A model generated the notes under the pieces. That model made no database searches and was not told the DNA's origin. It worked only from the letters and a program-made list of their open reading frames with translations. A program made the translations under genes and the position numbers. Source: Alphaproteobacteria bacterium (GTDB taxonomy: Bacteria > Pseudomonadota > Alphaproteobacteria > CAAHEQ01 > UBA3637). Taken from it: a DNA stretch of 64,000 bases. The stretch spans positions 1 through 64,000 of the forward strand of contig JAFYRI010000011.1 of the NCBI GenBank assembly GCA_017559525.1. Direction: 5' to 3'. Below are positions 1 through 8,753 of this stretch, piece after piece. How positions within the stretch are numbered: position 1 is the first letter of the stretch; the number at the start of each line of letters is the position of its first letter.

Positions 1-29
1 CGAGGGTTCGATTCCCTTCACCCGCTCCA
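1..29 (+). tRNA. tRNA-Gly, 3' end only
   Basis: Only the T arm, acceptor strand and encoded CCA of a tRNA lie inside the window. The T stem GAGGG pairs with CCCTT around the loop TTCGATT, and the acceptor strand CACCCGC is followed by discriminator T and CCA at 27-29. A T discriminator with a CCCGC-type acceptor is typical of bacterial tRNA-Gly, and a tRNA-Gly commonly precedes tuf in proteobacteria. The anticodon is outside the window, so the isotype is inferred. Confidence 0.8.
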
Positions 30-33
30 ATTT

Positions 34-55
34 GTCCCATGGTGGGACGTTTTTT
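34..55 (+). terminator. Terminator-like hairpin between tRNA and tuf
   Basis: GTCCCA and TGGGAC form a 6-bp stem around TGG, followed by GTTTTTT. It lies 5 bases after the tRNA CCA and about 30 bases before the tuf start. It may end part of the tRNA transcript or serve as a processing site, with tuf read by read-through. The stem resembles the one after gap at 52580. Confidence 0.6.
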
Positions 56-83
56 AACACTGATCAGTTAAGGAAAAGTAATA

Positions 84-1274
84 ATGAGTAAAGAAAAATT
101 TGAAAGATCAAAACCGCACTGTAATATCGGTACGATCGGTCACGTTGACCACGGTAAAACAACATTGACAGCTGCTATCACAAAAACATTGGCCGAAAAA
201 GGCGGCGCAGCTTTCGTTGATTACGCAAACATCGATAAAGCTCCAGAAGAAAGAGCTCGCGGTATCACCATTTCTACATCTCACGTAGAATACGAAACAG
301 AAAAACGTCACTATGCTCACGTAGACTGTCCAGGCCACGCCGACTATGTTAAAAACATGATTACTGGTGCTGCTCAAATGGATGGTGCTATCTTGGTTGT
401 ATCTGCTGCTGATGGTCCAATGCCACAAACTCGTGAACACATCTTGTTAGCTCGCCAAGTTGGTGTGCCAGCTATCGTTGTTTTCATGAACAAAGTTGAT
501 ATGGTTGACGATGCCGAATTATTAGAATTGGTTGAAATGGAAATTCGTGAATTGTTGTCCTCTTACCAATTCCCAGGCGATGATATTCCAGTTGTTAAAG
601 GTTCCGCTAAAGTTGCTTTAGACGGCGGCGACAAAACAATTGGTCACGACGCTATCATGGCTTTGATGGATGCTGTTGATGCTTACATTCCACAACCAGA
701 TCGTCCAGTTGACAAAGCTTTCTTGATGCCAATCGAAGATGTATTCTCCATTTCCGGTCGTGGTACAGTGGTTACAGGTCGTATTGAACGTGGTATCATC
801 AAAGTTGGTGACGAAGTTGAAATCGTTGGTTTGAAACCAACTCAAAAAACAACTGCCACAGGTATTGAAATGTTCCGTAAATTATTGGATCAAGGTCAAG
901 CCGGTGATAACGTTGGTGTATTATTACGTGGTACAAAACGTGAAGAAGTTGAACGTGGTCAAGTTTTGGCTCAACCAGGTACAATTACTCCACACACAAA
1001 ATTCGAATCCGAAGTTTATATTTTGAGCAAAGATGAAGGTGGTCGTCATACTCCATTCTTCGCTAACTACCGCCCACAATTCTACTTCCGTACAACAGAC
1101 GTAACAGGTACAATTGAATTGCCAGCTGGCACAGAAATGGTAATGCCAGGCGACAACGTAAAATTGACAGTTACATTGATTGTTCCAGTTGCTATGGATG
1201 AAGGTTTACGCTTCGCTATCCGTGAAGGTGGCCACACAGTTGGTGCTGGTGTTGTTGCTAAAATCTTTGAATAA
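84..1274 (+). CDS. tuf: Elongation factor Tu
   Basis: EF-Tu carries aminoacyl-tRNA to the ribosomal A site as a GTP complex. The 396-residue length is standard. The GTPase domain shows GHVDHGKT at about residue 19, the DCPGH switch II motif and NKVD. The two beta-barrel domains follow, ending in the usual GAGVV region. The start is fixed by AAGGAAAA just upstream of the ATG. A tRNA-Gly lies directly upstream, the common tRNA-tuf arrangement. Many codons end in T or A, as expected of a highly expressed gene in an AT-rich genome. A strong terminator follows. Confidence 0.99.
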   Translation: MSKEKFERSKPHCNIGTIGHVDHGKTTLTAAITKTLAEKGGAAFVDYANIDKAPEERARGITISTSHVEYETEKRHYAHVDCPGHADYVKNMITGAAQMDGAILVVSAADGPMPQTREHILLARQVGVPAIVVFMNKVDMVDDAELLELVEMEIRELLSSYQFPGDDIPVVKGSAKVALDGGDKTIGHDAIMALMDAVDAYIPQPDRPVDKAFLMPIEDVFSISGRGTVVTGRIERGIIKVGDEVEIVGLKPTQKTTATGIEMFRKLLDQGQAGDNVGVLLRGTKREEVERGQVLAQPGTITPHTKFESEVYILSKDEGGRHTPFFANYRPQFYFRTTDVTGTIELPAGTEMVMPGDNVKLTVTLIVPVAMDEGLRFAIREGGHTVGAGVVAKIFE

Positions 1275-1300
1275 TTCTCGGATTATTTAAAATTTTAAGA

Positions 1301-1328
1301 CCTCGGGATTTTTCCCGAGGTTTTTTTT
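1301..1328 (+). terminator. Terminator of tuf
   Basis: CCTCGGGA and TCCCGAGG form an 8-bp GC-rich stem around a short T-rich loop, followed by eight T. It is 27 bases after the tuf stop. Confidence 0.95.
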
Positions 1329-1364
1329 AACATTATTTGTATCTATAGCATGAATACCAAATTA

Positions 1365-1784
1365 CTAATAACACAATGCATGAAAGCTACCATATGCAGA
1401 ATTATCACGATTCCATGAATGATATATTTTACCATGAGACGGATTTATACCATATGCCTGACTTGCATTCTTTGATCTTGTTGTCCAATTCCATTGAGAC
1501 ACATTACTAGCCTCTTTCATTTCCGGACACATATTCGCACAATCTGCCGTTGTATTGCCACATGCACAATCATTAAAATCAAACATTCTCATCCCCATCG
1601 CATCACACCAAGCCCAAGCATTCCACCAATTCATGGTATTATAACTAGAACAATACTTATGTCCTGTAACCGCACCAACTACAACAAATCCGGCCCCATT
1701 TGCACATGTTTCAACTGCATCTTCTGCAAGTACAGCAGAAGAAAACAATAACATCCCACATGTAGCTATTAAAAATTTTCTCAT
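1365..1784 (-). CDS. Small secreted Cys-rich protein with a lectin-like domain
   Basis: About 139 residues. The start is set at 1784 because AAAGGAG lies just upstream and the protein then opens with a clear signal peptide (MRKFLIATCG followed by a hydrophobic stretch ending VLA). The mature part has many Cys and Trp, including NWWNAWAWC, WNWTTRS and a C-terminal ALCY. This spacing resembles the C-terminal domains of the prepilin-like proteins at 10292 and 50143 (SWWDGDA.C, IWTS or IWLS, AIC or AVC) and recalls a C-type-lectin-like fold. It would act outside the inner membrane, but its ligand is unknown. It lies 30 bases after a terminator-bearing leader on the same strand. Family assignment rests on motif similarity only. 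Confidence 0.75.
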   Translation of the reverse strand: MRKFLIATCGMLLFSSAVLAEDAVETCANGAGFVVVGAVTGHKYCSSYNTMNWWNAWAWCDAMGMRMFDFNDCACGNTTADCANMCPEMKEASNVSQWNWTTRSKNASQAYGINPSHGKIYHSWNRDNSAYGSFHALCY

Positions 1785-1811
1785 ACACACTCCTTTACCG
1801 TTTTCATAACA

Positions 1812-1996
1812 CGAAAAAATCACTCTAAAAAAAATCAGAGTGACTGGAAGTTCGTAACTATTCATAGGTATAGTATGATATATTGACCCATTGGGCTATT
1901 CTATCATCTTCCAGCCAGGCTGGAAGCATATTTTTCATCCAATATCGGACGCCTATGAAAGAGGTTACGACACCTCGGGGCAAAACATTTGCCTTA
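1812..1996 (-). ncRNA. Structured leader or small RNA ending in a terminator
   Basis: The minus-strand transcript expected from the promoter at 2002-2030 would be about 180 nt. It shows: a 5' hairpin (GGCAAA/TTTGCC, 1979-1993); a closing stem pairing 1964-1970 with 1852-1858 (7 bp) and 1952-1959 with 1861-1868 (8 bp); an internal 7-bp hairpin (1920-1926 with 1908-1914); and a terminator (CACTCT/AGAGTG, 1842-1821, then six T). The element CTTCCAG occurs twice in the transcript (1926-1920 and 1850-1844), so CTGGAAG at 1914-1908 has two possible partners. It matches no RNA family I can name. It is either an attenuator for the gene at 1365-1784 or an independent small RNA. Confidence 0.6.
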
Positions 1997-2001
1997 AAAC
2001 C

Positions 2002-2030
2002 ACTTTAAAGAAAAAAATATAAAATAGCAA
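2002..2030 (-). promoter_or_regulatory. Promoter for the structured leader
   Basis: On the minus strand there is TTGCTA (-35), a 17-base spacer and TAAAGT (-10). The expected start near 1995 is immediately before the first hairpin of the structured RNA. Confidence 0.5.
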
Positions 2031-2039
2031 GCACTAATT

Positions 2040-2067
2040 AAAAAAGAGCCTCGTAATTGAGGCTCTT
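2040..2067 (-). terminator. Terminator of fucO
   Basis: Read on the minus strand, GAGCCTC and GAGGCTC form a 7-bp stem around a 6-base loop, followed by six T. It lies 19 bases after the fucO stop codon. Confidence 0.9.
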
Positions 2068-2085
2068 TCATATTTTGAATAAATT

Positions 2086-3243
2086 TTATTCACCAAAGGC
2101 GGTTTTATAAACCTCTAAAACCAATTCTTTAGTACATGGACGTGGGTTTCCGCCTGTACATACATCTGCCATAGCGGCATCAGCCAAAGCATCTAAATCT
2201 TCAGCTTTCACCCCAATTTCTTTTAATGTGGCTGGAATACCAACATCTGCAGACAATTGTTTCACGGCATTAATGGCAGCGGCTCGATATTCAGATTCGC
2301 TCATTTCATCAACACCTTTCACACCCATAGCGCGTGCAATTTCACGGAATTTTTCACCCGTATAATCGGCATTAAATTCCATCACATATGGTAATAATAC
2401 GGCATTAGCTACACCGTGCGGCGTATCATAAAAAGCACTGAGTGGATGAGCCATACCATGAACAACACCTAATCCTACATTTGAAAATGCCATACCTGTC
2501 ATATATTGACCGAGCGCCATATCTTCACGACCTTTTGCATCATTTTGAACGGCTGCACGCAATGAACGAGCGATTAATTCAATAGCCTTTAAATTAAGCG
2601 TATCAGCCAATTCCCAAGCAGCCAAAGTTGTATATCCTTCAATAGCATGTGTCAAAGCATCCATACCCGTAGCAGCCGTTAATCCTTTTGGCATTGTGGA
2701 CATCATTTCTGGGTCAACAACGGCAACCACAGGAATATCATGTGGATCAACACATACAAATTTACGACGTTTTTCTTCATCTGTAATCACATAGTTAATT
2801 GTTGTTTCTGCTGCTGTACCAGCAGTTGTCGCAATAGCAATCATTGGAACGGCTTTATGTTTTGTCGGGGCAACACCTTCCAAAGATACAACATCGGCAA
2901 ATTCCGGATTGTTGATAATAATACCAATACCTTTGGCTGTATCTTGTGGTGAACCGCCACCGATAGCAATTAAATAATCTGCTCCAGCGGCTTTAAAAGC
3001 TTCCACACCACATTTTACAACATCGACACTAGGGTTTGCTTTAACTTTGTCATAAATAGCATATGGCATTTTGGCATCATCCAATAAATCTGTCACACGT
3101 TTGACAACGCCAAATTTAACCAAATCTTCATCCGTTACAATCAATGCTTTTTGAAAACCACGGGATGTAATTTCACCAACAATTTCTTTAACGGCTCCCG
3201 CACCATGATAACTGGTTTCATTTAAAATAAATCTTTTTGACAT
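2086..3243 (-). CDS. fucO: Lactaldehyde reductase / 1,2-propanediol oxidoreductase
   Basis: An iron-dependent, NAD-linked group III alcohol dehydrogenase of 385 residues that interconverts L-lactaldehyde and L-1,2-propanediol. It closely resembles E. coli FucO along its whole length (for example IGGGSPQDT at about 95, NYVITDEEKRRKFVC and VCTGGNPR). The metal ligands of FucO are all present: D195, H199, H262 and H276, the last within TPHG. It is a stand-alone gene with its own terminator and no fucose or rhamnose genes nearby. In this setting it could serve as a general fermentative alcohol dehydrogenase. Such similarity to an enterobacterial enzyme may reflect transfer. A CCTCC-complement ribosome site precedes the ATG. 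Confidence 0.9.
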   Translation of the reverse strand: MSKRFILNETSYHGAGAVKEIVGEITSRGFQKALIVTDEDLVKFGVVKRVTDLLDDAKMPYAIYDKVKANPSVDVVKCGVEAFKAAGADYLIAIGGGSPQDTAKGIGIIINNPEFADVVSLEGVAPTKHKAVPMIAIATTAGTAAETTINYVITDEEKRRKFVCVDPHDIPVVAVVDPEMMSTMPKGLTAATGMDALTHAIEGYTTLAAWELADTLNLKAIELIARSLRAAVQNDAKGREDMALGQYMTGMAFSNVGLGVVHGMAHPLSAFYDTPHGVANAVLLPYVMEFNADYTGEKFREIARAMGVKGVDEMSESEYRAAAINAVKQLSADVGIPATLKEIGVKAEDLDALADAAMADVCTGGNPRPCTKELVLEVYKTAFGE

Positions 3244-3375
3244 ATTTTCCTCCTTTATTTGTTATGAATTATCATCACATTTTAGACAGAATTTAAAAAC
3301 TTTGTAAACAAAAAAAGGCTTTCCCTTTCTTTTTTTCGAAAAACATCTTATAATAAAAGAAAAAATGGAGTTAGC

Positions 3376-4461
3376 ATGTTTTATTTATTATTAAGTTATG
3401 AATTTTTTGCCGTTTTGTTTAGTACCTTCTTGGCATGGCATTTCCCCGTATCTTCCACAATTTCATGGATATTAGGCATCTTATTTTTAGTGGCCTTTAA
3501 TGGATTATTCGTTTTGATGAATTTAACACACTCATCTTTCTTTTTAGCAAAAGAAACAACTGTTTTATGTTCTTTTTTATTAGCGACTGTTTCCTATTTA
3601 GTTATCATTTTTATCATCAATGATTTTTTATTAATGATACCACAGTACGGTAAAGCATTTTTCACCCATAAACCATATTTTATATATACATTATCTATCT
3701 TAGCATTATTTATCGGCATATACGCCGTTTGGAATACACAAAATATCAAAATAAAACACTATCACCTGTCATCTGATAAAAACGTATCAACCAGAATCGC
3801 GTTTCTATCCGATTTACACATTGCACCACACAATATGAGTGTGGTAAAACTCAGAGAAATTTTTAGCAAATTAGAACAATTAAATCCGGACTATGTCATT
3901 TTAGGCGGTGACATCATTGAAATGCAACCGGATTATTTTATGGAACGACCCATTATAGAATTATTCAAGGATTTTAACACACAAAACACTGTTTTAGCCG
4001 TTATTGGTAATCATGAATATTATGGCGGACAAGTTCATGACAATGTATCTGCTATGCAAAACGCCGGGGTAATCGTTCTGAAAGACGAAGTACGATTAAT
4101 ACCAGATAAAAATATCGCCTTTATCGGCCGAGATGATAAAACGAATCCTCATCGTTTACCTCTAAACCGATTAACAAAAAACATTCCACAACACATATAT
4201 CAAATTGTATTAGATCATAATCCGGCTTCAATTATTGACAGCATTACCGAGAGTACTGATTTACAAATATCTGGCCATACACATAATGGGCAATTGTTCC
4301 CATTTAATTTCTTAGTCAAATATCTGTACCCAAATGCTTATGGACATCGCAAAATACAAAATACCGATACCATTGTTTCATCTGGTATCGGCACATGGGG
4401 TCCACTTATACGTGTAGGAACACAAAATGAAGTGGTTATTATAGATATTAACAAACCATAA
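3376..4461 (+). CDS. Membrane-anchored calcineurin-type metallophosphoesterase
   Basis: 361 residues. The N-terminal ~118 residues hold about four hydrophobic segments (1-22, 27-48, 62-86, 101-118). They are followed by a YkuE-like metallophosphoesterase domain. All metal-binding blocks are seen: SDLH (D146, H148), GGD (D179), GNHE (N212, H213), DHNP (H281) and SGHTH (H301, H303). The enzyme should therefore be active on a phosphate ester. Related proteins are proposed to act on phospholipids or UDP-sugar lipids, but nothing here fixes the substrate. Lipid A hydrolysis is already covered by LpxI at 45.5 kb. Its stop codon directly abuts that of the convergent tesA-like gene. Confidence 0.85.
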   Translation: MFYLLLSYEFFAVLFSTFLAWHFPVSSTISWILGILFLVAFNGLFVLMNLTHSSFFLAKETTVLCSFLLATVSYLVIIFIINDFLLMIPQYGKAFFTHKPYFIYTLSILALFIGIYAVWNTQNIKIKHYHLSSDKNVSTRIAFLSDLHIAPHNMSVVKLREIFSKLEQLNPDYVILGGDIIEMQPDYFMERPIIELFKDFNTQNTVLAVIGNHEYYGGQVHDNVSAMQNAGVIVLKDEVRLIPDKNIAFIGRDDKTNPHRLPLNRLTKNIPQHIYQIVLDHNPASIIDSITESTDLQISGHTHNGQLFPFNFLVKYLYPNAYGHRKIQNTDTIVSSGIGTWGPLIRVGTQNEVVIIDINKP

Positions 4462-4473
4462 TTATGGTTTAGC
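4452..4473. terminator. Palindrome spanning two abutting stop codons
   Basis: AAACCATAATTATGGTTT is a perfect 18-bp palindrome centred on the junction between the converging genes ending at 4461 and 4462. It probably acts as, or overlaps, a weak two-way terminator, although no long T run follows on either side. Confidence 0.45.
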
Positions 4474-5112
4474 ACCATTTTCATTCAGAAATTCAATAAC
4501 GGTCGGCAAAACGTTATTAACCATCATTTTAACTCCCGTTGCATTCGGATGAATACCATCGGACAACAAATAAGTTAAATCAAAACTCTTTTTTGCAAAA
4601 TTAAACACCAAAACATCTTTCATAAAAAATGGACACAATAATAATCCATTTTTACGAGCTAATTCTTGGTACATATTATTAAAAGCACGTGCATAAGAAG
4701 GTGTATTAACTGGTGGAACTTGCATACCAATTAACATGACTGGAATATTCGCCTTTTGTAATCTCTCTATAATACGTTGTAAATTACGTTCAATACCATC
4801 AATTGGCATACTACGTATTGCATCATTTATTCCCAATTCTAATAAAACACCATCAGGACGAGAACTAATTAATGAAGACAAGCGTTTTATACCATCTGAT
4901 GTTGTATCTCCACTTTTACTGAAATTAATTACAGAAACATTTTTATATCCTTTAGCATGCAAAGTATTTTCTAACTGAGTATAAAAAGCATCTGTTACCG
5001 GCAATTTATATCCTACAGATAAACTATCTCCAAATACAGCTAATTTAAATGGAGCTGCAAAGGCTGTCATACTCCACATTAACATAGATACTGCCAATAC
5101 TAAAAAACGCAT
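4462..5112 (-). CDS. tesA: SGNH-family arylesterase / acyl-CoA thioesterase I-like
   Basis: A 216-residue periplasmic esterase of the TesA family, which hydrolyses thioesters and short esters. Residues 1-19 are a signal peptide ending AFA. The four SGNH blocks are present: GDSLS with the nucleophile S30, SGDTTS (Gly), LGINDA (Asn) and SDGIHPN (Asp and His). The start has a strong GGAGG site. Alphaproteobacterial tesA is often next to an ABC transporter, but here it sits downstream of two glycosyltransferase genes. Substrate preference cannot be read from the sequence. Confidence 0.88.
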   Translation of the reverse strand: MRFLVLAVSMLMWSMTAFAAPFKLAVFGDSLSVGYKLPVTDAFYTQLENTLHAKGYKNVSVINFSKSGDTTSDGIKRLSSLISSRPDGVLLELGINDAIRSMPIDGIERNLQRIIERLQKANIPVMLIGMQVPPVNTPSYARAFNNMYQELARKNGLLLCPFFMKDVLVFNFAKKSFDLTYLLSDGIHPNATGVKMMVNNVLPTVIEFLNENGAKP

Positions 5113-5124
5113 TTTTCCTCCTTT

Positions 5125-6213
5125 TTACGATAATACAACAGCCCAAGGATATTTATTTTTATCTGCTTGTCCCGTTGAGACCAAATCTATGATATATTCA
5201 GCCACTAATACCTCATTAAATAGAGCAACATACTTGTCATGTCCAGCCTTAGCTACCTTCATACGTTCCAAGGGATTAGCCTTATAATAAGCAATTTTTT
5301 GATATAGCTCTTCCGGTGTGGTATAAAAAGCGACCTCATCATTTGAAAAGAAATCGCGATAACCACTAGCCGAATCTAAAAAGGTCAATAAACCATTTCC
5401 CATAAAGTGTGCCAAACGATCAGATTGATACAAATAAATAGAATTAATATGACTTAAAGACAATCCCATAGCTGCGCTTTCGCATGCCTTTTGATATTGA
5501 GTAGCATGCACCTTCGGATTTCCAGCAATACCAGCAAATAATGGATTTAAATCTGGCACATGACGTTTAATATCTTCGGCAACAGTATCAACACTAACAA
5601 ATTGACCACAAAACTCTCTAGTCAAAGTCGGTGTTGCGGCAAACAAGAAATCATATGGTAATTTTTCATGTTCAAATACACGCCCTGTTTCAATACTTTT
5701 ATCCACAATATTTGGCATAAACGCCACAATGTTATTAGACATTTTCAATTGAGATAAACTGTTTTTATCCGCAGTTGTCAACAAAACCAAATCACTCGCC
5801 ATTTGTTTGTTTTTCAACTTTTGAACTGTGTACTGTGCATCATGATTAAATTTATTTTCAGCATTTGGATAACTTGTAATATTATCCACATTCCAGTCTA
5901 TAACTTTAACATTTGGCAAACGTTTTTTTATTTCCAAAAGCGTTTCTGTTTTAATGGTATCCGCATGCCCTAAAACAATAATATCTGGACAAATTTGAAG
6001 TGCAAACTTAATCAAATAATCATTAACACGTTTACAACCTAAAGCATTCATAGATCCAGTAATACCCAACATACGGCATAAATCTCGATCAGAAAAAGTT
6101 ACAACATTATGACCAGCCCGTATAAAACCATTTGTAATTTTCCTTTGCATACTATTTTCACAACAACCATTTGTTTTAAGCAAATTAAAATTAGCAATAT
6201 GTAAAATTTTCAT
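5125..6213 (-). CDS. Glycosyltransferase, CgeB/family-1-like
   Basis: 362 residues with no signal peptide. It begins MKILHIANFN and has an N-terminal Rossmann-like half (ICPDIIVLGHAD) and a C-terminal half with ESAAMGLSLS, SDRLAHFMGNG and an acidic segment near FFSNDEVAFY. That layout matches CgeB-type (DUF3880-like) glycosyltransferases that build cell-surface glycans. Its ATG overlaps the TGA of the upstream WaaE-like gene by 4 bases, so the two are co-translated and probably act on the same core oligosaccharide or capsule. Donor and acceptor sugars are unknown. Confidence 0.75.
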   Translation of the reverse strand: MKILHIANFNLLKTNGCCENSMQRKITNGFIRAGHNVVTFSDRDLCRMLGITGSMNALGCKRVNDYLIKFALQICPDIIVLGHADTIKTETLLEIKKRLPNVKVIDWNVDNITSYPNAENKFNHDAQYTVQKLKNKQMASDLVLLTTADKNSLSQLKMSNNIVAFMPNIVDKSIETGRVFEHEKLPYDFLFAATPTLTREFCGQFVSVDTVAEDIKRHVPDLNPLFAGIAGNPKVHATQYQKACESAAMGLSLSHINSIYLYQSDRLAHFMGNGLLTFLDSASGYRDFFSNDEVAFYTTPEELYQKIAYYKANPLERMKVAKAGHDKYVALFNEVLVAEYIIDLVSTGQADKNKYPWAVVLS

Positions 6214-6977
6214 TTTTTATCCTTATTCATTAAGTAATATTCTTGCCACTTAGCAATTTTTAAAAAACGGAAATAAGCTAATGTTGTAGCATTAATAAAT
6301 CCAAAACGACCTTGCAAAAACATTCTTTTCAAAAAATAATAGCGAAAAAATTGATATGGAAACTCAATAACCAATCTAAATAAAGAATACTTCTTATTCG
6401 TTGCAACAGCTGTCTTAACTAATTCATCCGTATAAGCATTATACTTATCCCATGTTTTCGTCAATGTTAAATATGAATAATGATAAACTAATGATTTCAG
6501 CTGAGCGACACACACATTTTGTCCCAACACAACTCTATCATGCGTTAAATCATCTGGCATAAAACTTTTTGTTTTATCATATAATCTCACCAAATTATAT
6601 GTTTTTGCAAATCTTGAAGGTGTTTTATCTCCAGGCATCATATCAGCGATTTTAATCTTATAAGCATCTACTGAACGATTTTCTTTAATAGACAAAATTT
6701 CAGCAATTAACTTATCCGATAACACCTCATCTGCATCCAAAGATAATACTAAATCATTTGAACATTGTTCCTGTGCATATTTTTTTTGAGCGGAAATATT
6801 CTTCCATTGATGGAACATCACCTTAGCTCCATAGCTTTCGGCAATTTCACATGTTCTATCTGTTGAACCCGAATCCACAACAATAATTTCATCGGCTACC
6901 TTTTGAGCAGCTTCCAACGTGCGAGGTAATCTTTCCTCTTCATTTAATGTGACAATGTAAACTGATAATTTTTCCAT
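6210..6977 (-). CDS. Family 2 glycosyltransferase, WaaE/KdtX-like
   Basis: 255 residues of the GT-A fold. The start has VYIVTLNEEERLPRTLEA, typical of lipopolysaccharide core beta-1,4-glucosyltransferases of the WaaE/KdtX group. VVDSGSTDRT binds the nucleotide and SLDADEVL supplies the DxD metal motif. A basic, aromatic C-terminal part (FPYQFFRYYFLKRMF) suggests membrane association. It would act at the cytoplasmic face of the inner membrane on the lipid A-core. It is translationally coupled to the next glycosyltransferase. Confidence 0.85.
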   Translation of the reverse strand: MEKLSVYIVTLNEEERLPRTLEAAQKVADEIIVVDSGSTDRTCEIAESYGAKVMFHQWKNISAQKKYAQEQCSNDLVLSLDADEVLSDKLIAEILSIKENRSVDAYKIKIADMMPGDKTPSRFAKTYNLVRLYDKTKSFMPDDLTHDRVVLGQNVCVAQLKSLVYHYSYLTLTKTWDKYNAYTDELVKTAVATNKKYSLFRLVIEFPYQFFRYYFLKRMFLQGRFGFINATTLAYFRFLKIAKWQEYYLMNKDKK

Positions 6978-7004
6978 ATACCCTCCTACTTTTAAAAGGG
7001 AATA

Positions 7005-7349
7005 CTAAAGATAATCGGACAAATAACTTTTAATATCAATAACTTCTTGAACAAAAGCATCTTCGGCTTGCATATCTTTGCCTAATTGAGCAACCGGGAT
7101 ATCCTGTGCATTATCTTGTTTTAAACGTTTTTGCACACCTTTAATTGTCAATCCCTCTTTATATAAATAATCACGAATTTGAGCCAATAAAACCACATCT
7201 TCGGCCCGATAATAACGACGACCGCCCATGCGTTTTATTGGCTTTATTTGATAAAATTGAGTTTCCCAAAAACGCAAAACAGAAGCTTGAACCTGTAACA
7301 AATCAGCCACTTCTGTTATCGTACGATACGCACCATCGGCTTTCATCAT
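7005..7349 (-). CDS. MerR-family transcriptional regulator
   Basis: 114 residues. A MerR-type winged helix occupies residues 9-80: [19 protein letters not shown] is the recognition part and [11 protein letters not shown] the wing. The C-terminal tail is short and acidic without metal-binding Cys. This small MerR gene after ihfA is a standing feature of the alphaproteobacterial plsX-fabH-ihfA cluster. No regulon is established from the sequence. An AGGAG site precedes the first of two tandem ATG codons, so the start could shift by one codon. Confidence 0.88.
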   Translation of the reverse strand: MMKADGAYRTITEVADLLQVQASVLRFWETQFYQIKPIKRMGGRRYYRAEDVVLLAQIRDYLYKEGLTIKGVQKRLKQDNAQDIPVAQLGKDMQAEDAFVQEVIDIKSYLSDYL

Positions 7350-7366
7350 GGAAAACTCCTAATTTA

Positions 7367-7654
7367 TTATTGCAATACACCTTTCAAGGAATTAGAAGCC
7401 TTAAAAGAAACAACTGTTCTAGAACAAATCGGATGAGTTTCACCTGTTTTTGGATTACGACCAATACGTTGATGCTTCGCGTGCGGTGTAAATGTTGCAA
7501 ATTTAGCAATTTTTACCTCTTCACCATTTGCCAAAGCAATGATGATATGTTGAATAATTTGTTCAATGAACTTAAATGATTCAGAGTGGGAAAAACCCAA
7601 ATCACGATAAATAGCTTCAGCAATATCTGCACGAGTAATTGTCTTAACAGTCAT
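7367..7654 (-). CDS. ihfA: Integration host factor alpha subunit
   Basis: 95 residues of the HU/IHF family. IHF bends DNA sharply and shapes transcription, replication and recombination complexes. The body has FKFIEQIIQHIIIALANGEEVKIAKFATF and the DNA-binding arm with RIGRNPKTGE and its intercalating Pro. The alpha rather than beta assignment follows the context (fabH upstream, merR downstream) and the C-terminal pattern. A short intergenic stretch separates it from fabH, so it may be in the same transcript. Confidence 0.92.
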   Translation of the reverse strand: MTVKTITRADIAEAIYRDLGFSHSESFKFIEQIIQHIIIALANGEEVKIAKFATFTPHAKHQRIGRNPKTGETHPICSRTVVSFKASNSLKGVLQ

Positions 7655-7757
7655 TTTATTTTCCTCTTTTTTTATAATTAGTTATTCTCTGTTTGCTAGA
7701 TTGGCATAAAACAAAAAAAGTTGCAAGTCTTTTTTTATTTTATGCGATATTTTTATT

Positions 7758-8726
7758 TTATAAACGGATTAAACCGCCAGCCCATGTTAAACCTGCACCC
7801 ATGGACTCTAATAACAATAAATCTCCTTTTTTCAGCTTACCACTTTTCACACCAGCATATAATGCCAACGGAATAGAAGCAGAAGAAGTATTTCCGTGCG
7901 TAGGCAACGTAACGATAACACGTTCCATATCCAAATTTAATTTTTTAGCTGTTCCTTCAATAATACGAATATTAGCTTGATGCGGCACCAAATAATCAAT
8001 ATCGGCATTTGTAATACCTGCCGCGCTCAACACTTCACTAGCAACATCTGCCAAATTGGTCACAGCATGACGAAACACTTCTCGACCTTCCATCATAATA
8101 GTCCCAACCGTTTTTGTCGCAGATACACCACCAGAAGATTTCAACATGTCACGTACATTCCCATCAGAATGCAAGATAACATTCAACACACCACTATCTT
8201 TTATTGAACCTTGGCCTTCTTCTGCAGTCAATAAAACAGCGCCCGCACCATCACCAAATAAAACACATGTATTTCTGTCAGTCCAATCAACAATACGAGA
8301 CAATGTTTCTGCACCAATAACCAAAGCATTTTTAACTGTTCCAGCTGTAATAAAATGATTTGCAATGGATAAAGCATACATAAAGCCAGAACAAGCTGCC
8401 TGTACATCAAATGCAAAACCTTTTGCACCTATAGCAGCCTGCAACTTAGTTGCTGTCGCTGGAAAAGTTTCATCTGGCGTTGTCGTTGCAAACACAATCA
8501 TATCCACATCAGCCCCTGTAATACCAGCACTTTCTAAAGCTTCAGTTGCTGCCTTAAAAGCCAAATCGGCTGTTGTTTCATCTTTACCAGCAATATGACG
8601 AGATTCGATACCTGTTCGTTCACGTATCCAAGCATCAGATGTTTCCACCATTTTTTCCAAATCAAAGTTTGTCAAAACTTTTTCTGGCAAATAACCGCCC
8701 ATTCCAGATATTACGGATCTAATCAT
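7758..8726 (-). CDS. fabH: Beta-ketoacyl-ACP synthase III
   Basis: FabH condenses acetyl-CoA with malonyl-ACP to start fatty acid synthesis. The 322 residues show the catalytic triad: C112 in AACSGFMYA, His in PHQANIRI and Asn in HGNTSSAS. The GDGAGA nucleotide loop is also present. It sits between plsX and ihfA on the minus strand, the conserved alphaproteobacterial order. Start ATG at 8726. Confidence 0.97.
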   Translation of the reverse strand: MIRSVISGMGGYLPEKVLTNFDLEKMVETSDAWIRERTGIESRHIAGKDETTADLAFKAATEALESAGITGADVDMIVFATTTPDETFPATATKLQAAIGAKGFAFDVQAACSGFMYALSIANHFITAGTVKNALVIGAETLSRIVDWTDRNTCVLFGDGAGAVLLTAEEGQGSIKDSGVLNVILHSDGNVRDMLKSSGGVSATKTVGTIMMEGREVFRHAVTNLADVASEVLSAAGITNADIDYLVPHQANIRIIEGTAKKLNLDMERVIVTLPTHGNTSSASIPLALYAGVKSGKLKKGDLLLLESMGAGLTWAGGLIRL

Positions 8727-8753
8727 TTTTTCCTCGCATTTATTTAGGGTTGA

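Noticed and set aside
108..984. Long open frames on the minus strand inside tuf
   Set aside because: They are shadows of a highly biased coding gene; no ribosome sites and no recognisable protein.
1808..2000. Structured RNA named as 6S, SRP or tmRNA
   Set aside because: Size resembles 6S RNA, but I could not find the SRP GGAAGCA-loop context, a tmRNA tag or a convincing 6S central bubble. It is left unnamed.
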